Source: Lactiplantibacillus plantarum EGD-AQ4
GTDB lineage: Bacteria > Bacillota > Bacilli > Lactobacillales > Lactobacillaceae
NCBI RefSeq assembly: GCF_000463075.2
Contig: NZ_AVAQ01000049.1
Span: 84,351 to 148,350 of the forward strand
DNA length: 64,000 nt
Reading direction: 5' to 3'
Positions within the stretch are counted from its first letter, which is position 1. Each line of letters starts with the position of its first letter. The notes under the pieces were generated by a model. It had not been told where the DNA came from. It searched no databases and saw only the letters and a list, made by a program, of their open reading frames with translations. Shown one piece after another: positions 18,795 to 31,397 of this stretch. Position numbers and translations under genes: made by a program.

Positions 18795-19811
18795 ATGAAA
18801 ATAAAAATGGATGATATCGCACGTATCGCAAACGTCTCTCGATCAGCCGTATCATTGGCACTTAATGGAAAAGAGGGCATCAGTGAAGAAACACGCACAA
18901 GAATCTTTAAAGTAATAGATGAATATGACTATAAACCACTACGTAAGAGCAAAAAAAGCCATGTACATGAACTAGCAACAGTTAATTTGTTAGTAGTGAA
19001 ATCATCGGGATTGGTAGGTAATAATTATCGTTCTCTACCCTTCTTTGATAGCTTGATTTCATCGTTATCAGAGCGCATTAGCAGTACTGGCGGTTCCTTA
19101 CAAATCAATACAATTGACGTAAACAACTTACCGCATGAGCTGACCGAGTTACCTTCCAATACTGGTGCTTCTGGAACAATTGTCTTAGCGACTGATCTAA
19201 CAAAAGAGCAAATTCAACTGATTATGAAAAGGCTTAGCAACATCGTATTTATAGATACTTACTTTCATGATATTAACGCCGACTTTGTCACAATGGACAA
19301 TTATCAAGGCGCTTATGAAGCCGGACTGTTTATGGTAAATAAAGGCTATCGAAAAATTGGTTATGTAGCATCTAATAAGCTAATTTCAAATTTTAAGATG
19401 CGTCGTCGTGGCTTTAAAGATGCGCTATCTCTTCACAATATAAAAATTAATAACAATAACTTTTATACTGTTTCCCCTACCGAATTAAGCCCTAAAGGAC
19501 TAGATATCCATCAAATCATTGATCATGATGCTCCTGACGCAATTTTTTGTGAAGATGATTATATTGCTACTAGGATGATCAAGATTTGCCTCAATATGGG
19601 TATTCAAGTGCCCAAAGATCTTGGAATTATGGGATTTGATGATATCTACGAAGGTACACTATTAACGCCAGATCTCTCAACCGTTCACGTTCCAGTTCAG
19701 CAAATTACTAATCAAGCTATCCAGCAACTTCAAGGACAAGTATTCTCTAGCCACTGGGCACACCAGAAGTCTCTTATTTCAACATCAGTAATTGAACGCA
19801 AGTCAATTTAG
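18795..19811 (+). CDS. LacI-family transcriptional regulator
   Basis: 338 residues. The N-terminal LacI helix-turn-helix (MDDIARIANVSRSAVSLALN) is followed by the periplasmic-binding-like core, ending with the GIMGFDD segment common in the family. GGAG precedes the ATG. It is divergent from a GH1 gene and upstream of an apiosidase-like hydrolase and a broken PTS gene, so it likely repressed a beta-glycoside set. Its lower GC and different codon use compared with the flanks hint that this four-gene patch was acquired. Ligand unknown. Confidence 0.88.
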   Translation: MKIKMDDIARIANVSRSAVSLALNGKEGISEETRTRIFKVIDEYDYKPLRKSKKSHVHELATVNLLVVKSSGLVGNNYRSLPFFDSLISSLSERISSTGGSLQINTIDVNNLPHELTELPSNTGASGTIVLATDLTKEQIQLIMKRLSNIVFIDTYFHDINADFVTMDNYQGAYEAGLFMVNKGYRKIGYVASNKLISNFKMRRRGFKDALSLHNIKINNNNFYTVSPTELSPKGLDIHQIIDHDAPDAIFCEDDYIATRMIKICLNMGIQVPKDLGIMGFDDIYEGTLLTPDLSTVHVPVQQITNQAIQQLQGQVFSSHWAHQKSLISTSVIERKSI

Positions 19812-19915
19812 TTTTTTGTTTTAGCCTTAGTTTAGTAAATTAACATTGAACAAAAATTAACGACATGTTAAATTATGTTTGTTGAAAAGAAAGCGCATTC
19901 AGAAAGGTGTGAACC

Positions 19916-21199
19916 ATGTCAATGTTATTTACTCGCAATCATCAGTTTATTAAAGACAACAAACCATTTTTTTATTTGGCGGATACTTGTTGGAGTGCCT
20001 TCACTAATATATCCGAAGAAGACTGGCAGTATTATTTAAACTATCGCCATCAGCAAGGCTTCAATGTTATTCAGATCAATCTACTTAAACAGTGGGATGC
20101 AAGTGGCCATGATCTTAATATCTATCCATTTGCAATCGAGAAGAAGGAAAACGGTTACACATTTGACTATTCCAAGATTAATGTAGCCTACTTCGATCGA
20201 GTAGAAAGAATGTTGGAAGTTATGAAGTCTAAAGACATGACTCCTGCATTAGTGCTACTTTGGTCAAACTATGTACCGGGAACTTGGGCCGCAAAATTGG
20301 CTCATAATAATCTCTTTCCTTTTCAAGAGTTAAAGAACTACGTGACTTATGTTACCAAGCGCTTTAAAAAATTTAATCCCATTTATTTTGTGAGTGGTGA
20401 TACTGATTTCCCTACTGACCAAACAATTCAATATTACCGTGAAGTTTTTCACGTTGCTAAATCTATTGATCCCGATGCACTCTATTCCTTCCATATCAAA
20501 GGTCGCTTTACTGGGGTCCCTGAAGAGTTCTTAACACAAATGGATTTTTTCAGTTATCAATCTGGACACAGTATAGATGGTCAATCTGCTTCATATCTAA
20601 TTCCAGTATCTGAGCGAAAAATTTTTGACGGACCTATCGTTAATACTGAGCCGTGCTACGATCAAATCAGTGACAGTCGCCATAGTACGAACCGCTTCAC
20701 TTCACACGACGTTCGTATTGCAGCTTGGAGTTCTGTCCTATCTGGTGCTAATGCTGGAATAACATACGGTGCCCATGGTATTTGGAGCTGGCACCATGCA
20801 GGAGCTAGCTTTGGGATTGTAAAAGGAGAAGGCTTTGATGTACCTTTCGACTGGCATGATGCGTTGCGCTTCCGTGGAGCGTCAGATTTGGCATTTTTAA
20901 AACAATATATGCTTAGTAACTTCAAAGACGGCTATGAACCATCCAATATTGTATTAAATGATAACTCGGCCATTCGATTAGCATCAAACACTCAAAAAAC
21001 ATGCTATACGATTTATTTACCAATCAATATTGAACTTGACGTTTCTCCTTTAGGGTTCAACAAGCAAAATGCTCAGGTCACTATCTTTGACTTACAACAT
21101 AGAACGCAATTGGTAGGCGACTGGGTCGACCAAACAACAATCGGGCTTTCAAATTGTTTAGAGGACGTCTTAATTAAAGTTGAATCATCGGAAGTTTAA
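19916..21199 (+). CDS. Apiosidase-like glycoside hydrolase (DUF4038 family)
   Basis: 427-residue protein of the DUF4038/apiosidase-like TIM-barrel group. The N-terminal FTRNHQFIKDNKPFFYLADT and DTCWSAFTNISEEDW are the family hallmark; YFVSGDTDFPTDQ and FDGPIVNTEPCYDQ carry likely acidic catalytic residues, and ITYGAHGIWSWHH follows. A short beta-rich C-terminal part resembles the collagen-binding-like domain of relatives. No signal peptide, unlike many relatives, so the substrate must be imported. AAAGGTG lies before the ATG. It was probably co-transcribed with the PTS gene two bases downstream. Substrate (apioside or other branched glycoside) is a guess. Confidence 0.75.
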   Translation: MSMLFTRNHQFIKDNKPFFYLADTCWSAFTNISEEDWQYYLNYRHQQGFNVIQINLLKQWDASGHDLNIYPFAIEKKENGYTFDYSKINVAYFDRVERMLEVMKSKDMTPALVLLWSNYVPGTWAAKLAHNNLFPFQELKNYVTYVTKRFKKFNPIYFVSGDTDFPTDQTIQYYREVFHVAKSIDPDALYSFHIKGRFTGVPEEFLTQMDFFSYQSGHSIDGQSASYLIPVSERKIFDGPIVNTEPCYDQISDSRHSTNRFTSHDVRIAAWSSVLSGANAGITYGAHGIWSWHHAGASFGIVKGEGFDVPFDWHDALRFRGASDLAFLKQYMLSNFKDGYEPSNIVLNDNSAIRLASNTQKTCYTIYLPINIELDVSPLGFNKQNAQVTIFDLQHRTQLVGDWVDQTTIGLSNCLEDVLIKVESSEV

Positions 21200-21201
21200 T
21201 T

Positions 21202-22308
21202 ATGAGTGATAAGGAACTTGCAACTACTACTGTTGAGCTCGTTGGTGGCAAAAAAATGTGAATAGTCTTGTTCATTACGTTACACGTTTACGGTTTAAGC
21301 TTAAATCTGTTAGGGCTTCACTGGGCATTCATCCCAATCTTTCTTAACAATATTGCTACAAAAGGCTATGATCCAATCGATGCTATGCTCTTTTGTACAG
21401 TCTTTGGACAGGTCGGGGCAGCACTTGCAATGACGATTAAAGCTAAAGACCATAAATTCAAAGAATTAGCCGCATCTGCAACTTTATCGGGTATTCTTGG
21501 AATCAGTGAACCAATCATTTATGGTGTTACCATTCCACACAAAAGATCATTCATAATGGCCTCAATTGGCTCAGCATTTGGTGGCGCGATTGCTGGCTTC
21601 TCGAGCTCGAAAATGTATGGTGGATTTGCGCCTGGCGGAATCTTTGGTATTCCAATGTTCATGGGCAAAAACGGCGTAGATAGTTCATTTATCGGCTTTC
21701 TGCTTTCTCTAGTTGTTGCTTTTGGAGTTGCCTTTGTTCTTAGTATGCTGTTTGCTGAAGTAGTGAAACCAAAGCCGGTAGCACAAAAGAAATTGCCAGT
21801 TACACTCAATAACGGCAAGGTGGGATCTCCATTAGTGGGACATACAATTCCATTATCAGCAGTGAAAGATGATGTCTTTTCAACTGGTATGATGGGTAAA
21901 GGACTGGCTATTCTACCAGATAAAGGTGAGGTTCGTGCTCCCTTTGATGGACAAGTCGTTTCTGTTTTTCCAACCAAACATGCAATTGGTTTAAAGTCTA
22001 ACACAGGCATTGAATTACTTATTCATATTGGATTAGATACCGTTAACTTAAAAGGCGAACACTTTGATACTAACGTTCAGATTAACGACTTAGTTAAAGC
22101 AGGAGATATCCTTGAAAAATTTGATATCCAATCAATTCAAGATGCCGGTTACGACACAACTGTTCCAATTATCATCACGAACACAAATGACTTTTCAGCC
22201 GTTAAGACAAATAGTCTAGGCGTTCAAGTCAGCTTTGGCGACGAGATCCTGAGTACAACAGTTACAAATAAAAGTAGCGAAAAAGATGAGTCATTCCAAC
22301 AGGCTTAA
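21202..22308 (+). pseudogene. Remnant of a beta-glucoside PTS IIBCA gene (large internal deletion)
   Basis: The gene opens with MSDKELATTTVELVGGKKM, the usual first residues of a beta-glucoside IIB domain, then meets TGA at 21259-21261. In the same frame the sequence resumes at once with the second half of IIC (LHWAFIPIF, GISEPIIYGVTIPHKR) and a complete IIA domain with LLIHIGLDTV. Compared with the intact IIBCA at 24670, roughly 350 residues, including the IIB phosphocysteine and the first part of IIC, are missing. The 3-prime part could still be translated from TTG 21268 as an IICA fragment of 346 residues, but it cannot transport. The IIA domain might still donate phosphate. Confidence 0.85.
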
Positions 22309-22410
22309 CTATTTGGGATACAAATAGTATTGAAACTTTGAGTAATAATATGCTACCAAGGCCAGTATGTATTAACAAATTATATAACTGATCCAACTCA
22401 TTCGTAGAAG

Positions 22411-22460
22411 AGGGGTCTGAAATTTTTATCGCTGAGGCGAAGAAATTTCAGGCCCTTTTT
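22411..22460 (+). terminator. Terminator after the broken PTS gene
   Basis: Stem GGGTCTGAAATTT (22413-22425) / AAATTTCAGGCCC (22443-22455), then TTTTT. Confidence 0.85.
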
Positions 22461-22464
22461 CATC

Positions 22465-23070
22465 AATGTGATAAAAACAAGAAATAACACCGACTTTCCC
22501 GCAGTAATAACAAATATACTTACAGACAATCAACTCGAACATAACTGAATTCCAATGTCTACATCAATCATACTTTCGCAGAGCTCGTACAAAGTAACAC
22601 CCTCAGCAGTAGTTTTAAAAGTATCACAACATTTATTTATGCATCTACACCTTTAATCGTCTTCAAACAGCAGCGAGTTTCTTCCTCGAAGGTCTAACTT
22701 TTGGCTTATCATGTCAACATCCTAATAAACAGCCGCACGATCGACTGGTTGCCAGCTGATGTATTCCACTGCAATGTCTCTCATGCATTTACGCACCTTA
22801 CAGTATCAACCATTTCCCAATATACTTTATATCAAAGTTCATGGCTTTAAGATCCAAATATTGAGTAGAACCATGGATATCGGATACAAAGCAGTCCACA
22901 CAATTTCAGGTAATACCTACTGTCGATACTCTCGTGTTACTAACATAATACCTGAGATGCTTGTTTTACCGAATTTAATCAATATCTCAGCTAACCCCGA
23001 ACCAGCAACCTTACTCTACATTGGTGAATTATCCTACTTACATTTGCTGCAATTTTATATTATGACAAAA
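22465..23070. other. About 600 bases without a recognisable gene
   Basis: A 123-codon open frame on the plus strand (22759-23130) has no family resemblance and no good ribosome site. On the minus strand near 22930-23010 a short stretch reads VAGSGLAEILIKFGKTSISG, faintly like a SIS-domain motif, broken by stops on both sides. This may be a decayed gene; I see nothing functional. Confidence 0.4.
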
Positions 23071-23114
23071 CTGAACGGTGAATACCCGTCATTTTCTGGG
23101 AATCCACCGTTCAT
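23071..23114 (-). terminator. Inverted repeat, probable terminator of the second GH1 operon
   Basis: Arms GAACGGTG (23073-23080) / CACCGTTC (23105-23112), with further partial pairing inside (ATACCC/GGGAAT). The minus-strand transcript continues into AGTTTTGTC, a modest U tract. Confidence 0.55.
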
Positions 23115-23180
23115 AGAATATCTTATATAAATTTGTCTCTACTCAAAATTTTATCATGCATTAGCTATGCGGATTATTGT

Positions 23181-24659
<1,479 letters not shown>

Positions 24660-24669
24660 TTAAATTAGT

Positions 24670-26808
<2,139 letters not shown>

Positions 26809-26822
26809 CGTGATTATCTTAG

Positions 26823-27671
26823 TTATTCACTTTTTTGTCGATGGGTCACGCGCCAAATGTGTAAGGTCAAATACACCTTATCATCTGGCTCGAGCCGCCA
26901 ACCGGCCTTACTCTGTAAAAACGTATCGATTCGCTCAACCGTTGCATATGCTTGCGGATATTTGGCGATCATCAACTGTAACAACGATTGATCCAGTTCG
27001 CTACCCGTCCCGCTCGTTCGACTGACCCGCTGGACCATCAAGGCTCGCAGGTGCGCGACGAAGCGGTTATAGTTAAAGGATTCTGGGTCTAAGTTCATCT
27101 GGAATTGGTATTGCACAATATCAATAATGCCACTAATGAGCTTAGTGATCTTGATGGTTTCCTGTAATTTAGAACCATCTGAACCGGCATTGATGAAGTG
27201 ATACGTCATGAAGACGACTTCACTTTTCGGGAGCGTCACATCAGCAGTTGAATTAATTAGATCTACTGCTTTAGACGCCGCCTGAAATTCTTTCGGAAAT
27301 AACTTTTTGACTTCCCAACGAACAGTGCCATTATCAACGTCGATCCCATCATTCGCCCGTTTCAATGCAAAATCGATGTGATCTGCAAGGACGAAATACT
27401 GATAATCACTAAAACTAACTTTGAGTAGCGGCTCCACCAAGTGAACCACCTGCGTCGTAATCACAAATGACTGCGGTTTCAAATCTTGAAAGCTGTCGAT
27501 ATCGACATTTTGCTTCAGTGTCGCAACAAAACGTCGTTGAATCTTCTGCTCATCGATTTGATCACCCTTATGCTTACCAAAACCAACGCCATTACCAACC
27601 ACAATCCATTCAACATCCTGATCATCTACCACTAAAGCAGCGTTATTATTGAAGTTCTTTAGAAATTTCAC
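26823..27671 (-). CDS. licT: BglG/LicT-family transcriptional antiterminator
   Basis: 282-residue RNA-binding antiterminator. The N-terminal CAT domain (FLKNFNNNAALVVDDQDVEWIVVGNGVGFGKHKG) is about residues 1-57 and is followed by two PRD domains controlled by PTS phosphorylation. The start is GTG at 27669-27671 with AGGAGG at 27681-27686. A RAT site and terminator sit in its own leader and another pair sits before IIBCA, so it controls itself and the operon. It stops 14 bases before the second RAT. High confidence. Confidence 0.92.
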   Translation of the reverse strand: MKFLKNFNNNAALVVDDQDVEWIVVGNGVGFGKHKGDQIDEQKIQRRFVATLKQNVDIDSFQDLKPQSFVITTQVVHLVEPLLKVSFSDYQYFVLADHIDFALKRANDGIDVDNGTVRWEVKKLFPKEFQAASKAVDLINSTADVTLPKSEVVFMTYHFINAGSDGSKLQETIKITKLISGIIDIVQYQFQMNLDPESFNYNRFVAHLRALMVQRVSRTSGTGSELDQSLLQLMIAKYPQAYATVERIDTFLQSKAGWRLEPDDKVYLTLHIWRVTHRQKSE

Positions 27672-27692
27672 TACTCACGGCCTCCTGGATTT

Positions 27693-27787
27693 CAAACAAA
27701 AAACCTACTTAAAAAGTATCGCATCTCACCAAAGAGACTGCAAGTACGTTATGAGTAGGTTTATGCCTGATCGAATCAGTAACACGC
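27693..27787 (-). promoter_or_regulatory. LicT/BglG antiterminator switch in the licT leader
   Basis: RAT-like site at 27787-27758 (CGTGTTACTGATTCGATCAG core) overlaps the arm AAACCTACT (27762-27754) of a terminator whose other arm AGTAGGTTT (27709-27701) runs into TTTTG. This is the same design as the switch before IIBCA. Confidence 0.88.
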
Positions 27788-27804
27788 TTTTATTTATGTT
27801 GATT

Positions 27805-27833
27805 ATATTAACAACTTTTGTAAGCGGTGTCAA
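27805..27833 (-). promoter_or_regulatory. licT promoter with overlapping cre-like site
   Basis: Minus-strand TTGACA (27833-27828), 17-base spacer, TAATAT (27810-27805). TGACACCGCTTACA (27832-27819) matches the cre consensus with one mismatch and overlaps the -35. The RAT begins about 20 bases downstream of the -10. Confidence 0.78.
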
Positions 27834-27877
27834 CAATTATGCGGAAATTAATTTTATTTTGTTGGAAAGCGCTATGG

Positions 27878-30079
27878 CTACTGGCCATTCGCTATCGTAC
27901 CAGACGTGACTTCAACTTCACGCCCATCAACCACCATCATCAGTGGCGTCCCACTAACGACCTGAACCTGTGTGCTGTCTTGCGTGAGCTGAACTTCTAG
28001 CACCCGTCCACGGAACCGCAACCGATAACTCAATTGGTTGATTTCTTGCGGCAAATGATTCGTAATGTGGAGCTGGCCCGCAGCGACATACATCCCCGCA
28101 AAGCCATACGTCAGCCCTAGCCAGCTGCCGCCAAGATTCGCTTCGTGCAGGCCATCCTTGGCGTTACCTTGCAAGTCGACCAAATCCATTAACGAGGTAT
28201 CCATGTAGTAACTGTAGGCCTTGTCACGGCGATCCAGCCGGCTAGCTAAAATGCTGAAAATGGAACGTGATAACGAAGAATCATGGGTCGTGATTGGTTC
28301 ATAATAATCGTAATCGCGTGCCAACTGTTCTTGTGATTGGTCTTCTGGAAATAGCATTTCAGCCAGCAGCGTATCCGCTTGCTTGTTGACACGGTGCCGA
28401 TAAATCATCAGTGGATGGTAATGCAACAACAGTGGATACTGAGTTGCCGCAGTCGTCGCAAACGGCCACAATGGCATTTTGGGCGAATTATCGTCTTGTG
28501 CCGTGACTTGATTCGTCGCGTCATATGGTAGGTACATCGCTTCACTGGCACGCGCAAGTTGCGCCTGTTCGTCGGCGTCACCGTCGATATAGCCTTGCTC
28601 AATCAACCAGGCTGCAAAGGCCATATTCTCCTTGGCCATCCGGTTCGTATAATAATTATTATCGACTAACGCCGTGTATTCATCTGGTCCAGTGACCTTA
28701 TACAAGCAGAATTGTTGCTTACCGTCCCGTTGTTCCCAGCCGCCAAATTGTAGCCAGAAACGGGCAGTTTCAAGCACGACCGCCGCACCCTGTTCACGCA
28801 AGAAGTCCTGGTCATCAGTGACTTCAAAGTACAACTTGATCGTATGCGCAATATCGGCATTGATATGATATTGTGCGGTCCCAGCTGGGAAGTAGGCACT
28901 GGCTTCTTCACCATTAATCGTCCGCCAAGCATATAAGGCGCCTTTAGTCACACCTAAATCACGAGCACGCTGACGCGCTTGTGGCAGAATGCTGTAGCGA
29001 TAGTGCAATAATTGCTTCGCCATTTGCGGTTGCGTGTAGATGAAGAATGGCAACATATACATTTCAGTATCCCAGAAATAATGGCCTTCATAACCCGGAC
29101 CGGTGATGCCCTTAGCCGCAATATTGGTGAGACCATCGCGCCCAGCTGACTGGAAGAGCTGGAATAAATTGTACTGAATCCCTGTCTGTAACTTGTGATC
29201 ACTGATTTGGACTTGTGATTGTTGCCAAAAATCCGTTAAGATCCGTCGGTTAATCGCCTCAGCATTCTCAACCGAAGTCGTCGCTAAGGGCTGGTTGATT
29301 TCACTGACTTGGCGAACAACCGCCCATTGTAGCGTTTCGTGTGGTTCAATTTCGCCAGCGCCATGAAAGCCGGTCTGATCCTTATGAACACTAAAGTTTG
29401 CGGGTACAGCAGTCAAACGGTCGCTTTGTGTTAGCTGTTGCTGTGTAGAAGCAACTGTTGTTTGCCACTGCAGCTCATGCTCATCTGCAATCGTCTTAAA
29501 TTCAATCTTCAAGCCAGCTTGCCGCTGGGCGACACGCGGATCGTCGTCAGCTGCACTGGCGGCGTTGGCCTCGTGAATAATTGGCCGTTTGAATCGCAAT
29601 TCACCCGCATAATCTAGCGACGTTAAATAATAATTAAGCATCAGTTGATGTGAATCATCCAGAAGTATCAATGATTCCACGGCTAATTCGAAATGATGCT
29701 GGTCGCTGGTTGTAATCCGGAACTTTTCAGTCAACTTGCCCGAGCTAAAATCCAACACCGTATCATCGACCGTGACTTGCCAGTCATCTGGAACTGCAGA
29801 ATCTGTCTGTGTCGTTGCAAAGTCCAGATAACGTGGACTGGTCAGTGAAACGATTGTTTGATGATTCTTCGCATAACCATAAGCATTTTCACCATAGGTA
29901 ATCGGATTGCTGGCATAAAAACCATTCACCAACATGACCGGCAAAGTGCCCTGCTGATTTCCCGTAAATGGCAATGAGTCCCGAACACCAACATGCCCAT
30001 CACCTAAAGCAAAAATCGTCTCTAAATACTGACGCGTCGTTGTTGCCACGTCCTTAAGCGTTAATTTTTCAACTTGCAT
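27878..30079 (-). CDS. GH65 glycoside phosphorylase (maltose phosphorylase-like)
   Basis: 733-residue family 65 enzyme. It has the N-terminal beta-sandwich, an (alpha/alpha)6 barrel with GHYFWDTEMYMLPFF and the catalytic Glu in VTGPDEYTALVDNNYYTN, then the TTHDSSLS phosphate-binding region and C-terminal beta sheet. Members phosphorolyse alpha-linked disaccharides (maltose, trehalose, kojibiose, nigerose) to beta-glucose-1-phosphate. ATG 30077-30079 follows GGGGGAG; an upstream ATG at 30103 has none. No beta-phosphoglucomutase gene is next to it, although one is usual. The specific linkage is unknown. Confidence 0.88.
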   Translation of the reverse strand: MQVEKLTLKDVATTTRQYLETIFALGDGHVGVRDSLPFTGNQQGTLPVMLVNGFYASNPITYGENAYGYAKNHQTIVSLTSPRYLDFATTQTDSAVPDDWQVTVDDTVLDFSSGKLTEKFRITTSDQHHFELAVESLILLDDSHQLMLNYYLTSLDYAGELRFKRPIIHEANAASAADDDPRVAQRQAGLKIEFKTIADEHELQWQTTVASTQQQLTQSDRLTAVPANFSVHKDQTGFHGAGEIEPHETLQWAVVRQVSEINQPLATTSVENAEAINRRILTDFWQQSQVQISDHKLQTGIQYNLFQLFQSAGRDGLTNIAAKGITGPGYEGHYFWDTEMYMLPFFIYTQPQMAKQLLHYRYSILPQARQRARDLGVTKGALYAWRTINGEEASAYFPAGTAQYHINADIAHTIKLYFEVTDDQDFLREQGAAVVLETARFWLQFGGWEQRDGKQQFCLYKVTGPDEYTALVDNNYYTNRMAKENMAFAAWLIEQGYIDGDADEQAQLARASEAMYLPYDATNQVTAQDDNSPKMPLWPFATTAATQYPLLLHYHPLMIYRHRVNKQADTLLAEMLFPEDQSQEQLARDYDYYEPITTHDSSLSRSIFSILASRLDRRDKAYSYYMDTSLMDLVDLQGNAKDGLHEANLGGSWLGLTYGFAGMYVAAGQLHITNHLPQEINQLSYRLRFRGRVLEVQLTQDSTQVQVVSGTPLMMVVDGREVEVTSGTIANGQ

Positions 30080-30246
30080 AATCTCCCCCACTTTCAGCTT
30101 CATTTGTTGTAGTATATCATCCGGCAGAACGCGGTTTCACTAATTTGAGAACCGCTTTGTCTTTTTTTAGCCTAATTCTGGGCTTAGTACCGACAATATA
30201 CTAACGTTATTTTTGGGGGAATTAAAGGATTCCGTTGTCCAATCTC

Positions 30247-31230
30247 TCATTCCACGTGTTTCATCACGCTATCACGCTCAGTCAATGTCACTGGTACTAA
30301 TTGCGTGGCATTCTCACCTACTAAACAATTAACGCTTTCAATGCCAATACGAGTAAAGTTCTGAGTAATACTGGTTAAAGCGGGCGTTGCAATATCGCAA
30401 ATTAGCGTTCCGTCAATACTTACCACTGAAAGCGCCGTTGGTAATTCTAATCCATTAATTTGCGCTGCCTTTTGTAATCCCGCAGCCGTCATATCACTTG
30501 CCGCAACCACACCGGTCACTGCCATCTGCCGATAGGGTTTAAACGCGGCTTGACCAGCTTGATAGCTATAATCGCCCATCTGAATCCAGGCTGCTTTACC
30601 CTGAATATGATTATCCTTCAAGGCAGCCTGATAGCCGCTACGACGTTGACTTCCCGTATGGTATTGATCAATTCCGGCCAATCCAATCCGGCGGTGCCCC
30701 TGTGCAATTAAATATTCTGTCGCCTGATAGGCAGCTTGATAGTTATCAGAACTGACAGACTTAATCTGTTCATCTGCTAAGTTAACTGAGACAAAACAAA
30801 ATGGTGTTTTAGCTTCGGTTAACAACCGTAAATCGGCTTCGTCAGGCTCAATGGCCATCAATAAAATTCCAGATACCGACCGCTCCAGAGCTGTAATAAT
30901 CGCTTGATGCTGAAGCACATGATTACGATTACCGGCATACAGAATAATAACCTGCTGTCTTAAAGCAGTGGCACGTTCTTGGATCCCATCAATAATACCA
31001 TTTGAAAAATTAGTAGGCGTCACATTAACAATGACAGCAATCACATCTGTCTTCTTCTTTACAAGTTCCATGGCCAAAGTGTTTTTACGATAGCCAAGCT
31101 CCTTAGCGACTTGTAACACACGATCACGAGTTTTATCACTATATGATCCCCGCTTTTCTGCCAACACACGTGATACCGTCGCAATTGAAAAGCCAGTTTT
31201 AGCTGCAATATCTTTAATTGTCGGCTTCAT
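30247..31230 (-). CDS. LacI-family transcriptional regulator
   Basis: 327-residue LacI-type repressor. The helix-turn-helix TIKDIAAKTGFSIATVSRVL is followed by a sugar-binding core. The ATG at 31228-31230 has AGGGAG eight bases upstream. It is divergent from the SLC45-type transporter and GH31 genes, and two copies of GTAAACGTTTAC lie in the gap. It is also upstream of GH65 on the same strand. It probably represses alpha-glucoside use. Confidence 0.88.
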   Translation of the reverse strand: MKPTIKDIAAKTGFSIATVSRVLAEKRGSYSDKTRDRVLQVAKELGYRKNTLAMELVKKKTDVIAVIVNVTPTNFSNGIIDGIQERATALRQQVIILYAGNRNHVLQHQAIITALERSVSGILLMAIEPDEADLRLLTEAKTPFCFVSVNLADEQIKSVSSDNYQAAYQATEYLIAQGHRRIGLAGIDQYHTGSQRRSGYQAALKDNHIQGKAAWIQMGDYSYQAGQAAFKPYRQMAVTGVVAASDMTAAGLQKAAQINGLELPTALSVVSIDGTLICDIATPALTSITQNFTRIGIESVNCLVGENATQLVPVTLTERDSVMKHVE

Positions 31231-31297
31231 CACTCCAGCTCCCTTCTAATGTAAGTCAATTATAGCGCTAACAATCTGTAAAATCACCGTCAAATAC

Positions 31298-31341
31298 GTA
31301 AACGTTTACTTTTGCTGTGTAAAGCTATTGTAAACGTTTAC
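31298..31341. promoter_or_regulatory. Paired LacI/CcpA operators
   Basis: The perfect palindrome GTAAACGTTTAC occurs at 31298-31309 and 31330-31341, 32 bases apart (about three helical turns), which suits looping or tetramer binding by the adjacent LacI protein or CcpA. Confidence 0.8.
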
Positions 31342-31397
31342 GTTAAGTGCTAGTATATCCGTGTTGAATGATACTAATATTTTAGGAGATGGCGTTT

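Noticed and set aside
21268..22308. A short functional PTS IICA gene
   Set aside because: It lacks IIB and the first part of IIC, begins at a TTG directly after a stop and is in frame with a truncated IIB start, so it is a pseudogene remnant.
22759..23130. 123-codon open frame on the plus strand
   Set aside because: No family resemblance, no good ribosome site, and unusual composition; treated as chance or as antisense of a decayed frame.
30128..30175. Hairpin GCGGTT/AACCGC with a T run upstream of the GH65 gene
   Set aside because: The T run is on the plus strand, while the genes on both sides run leftward; no plus-strand gene is there to terminate.
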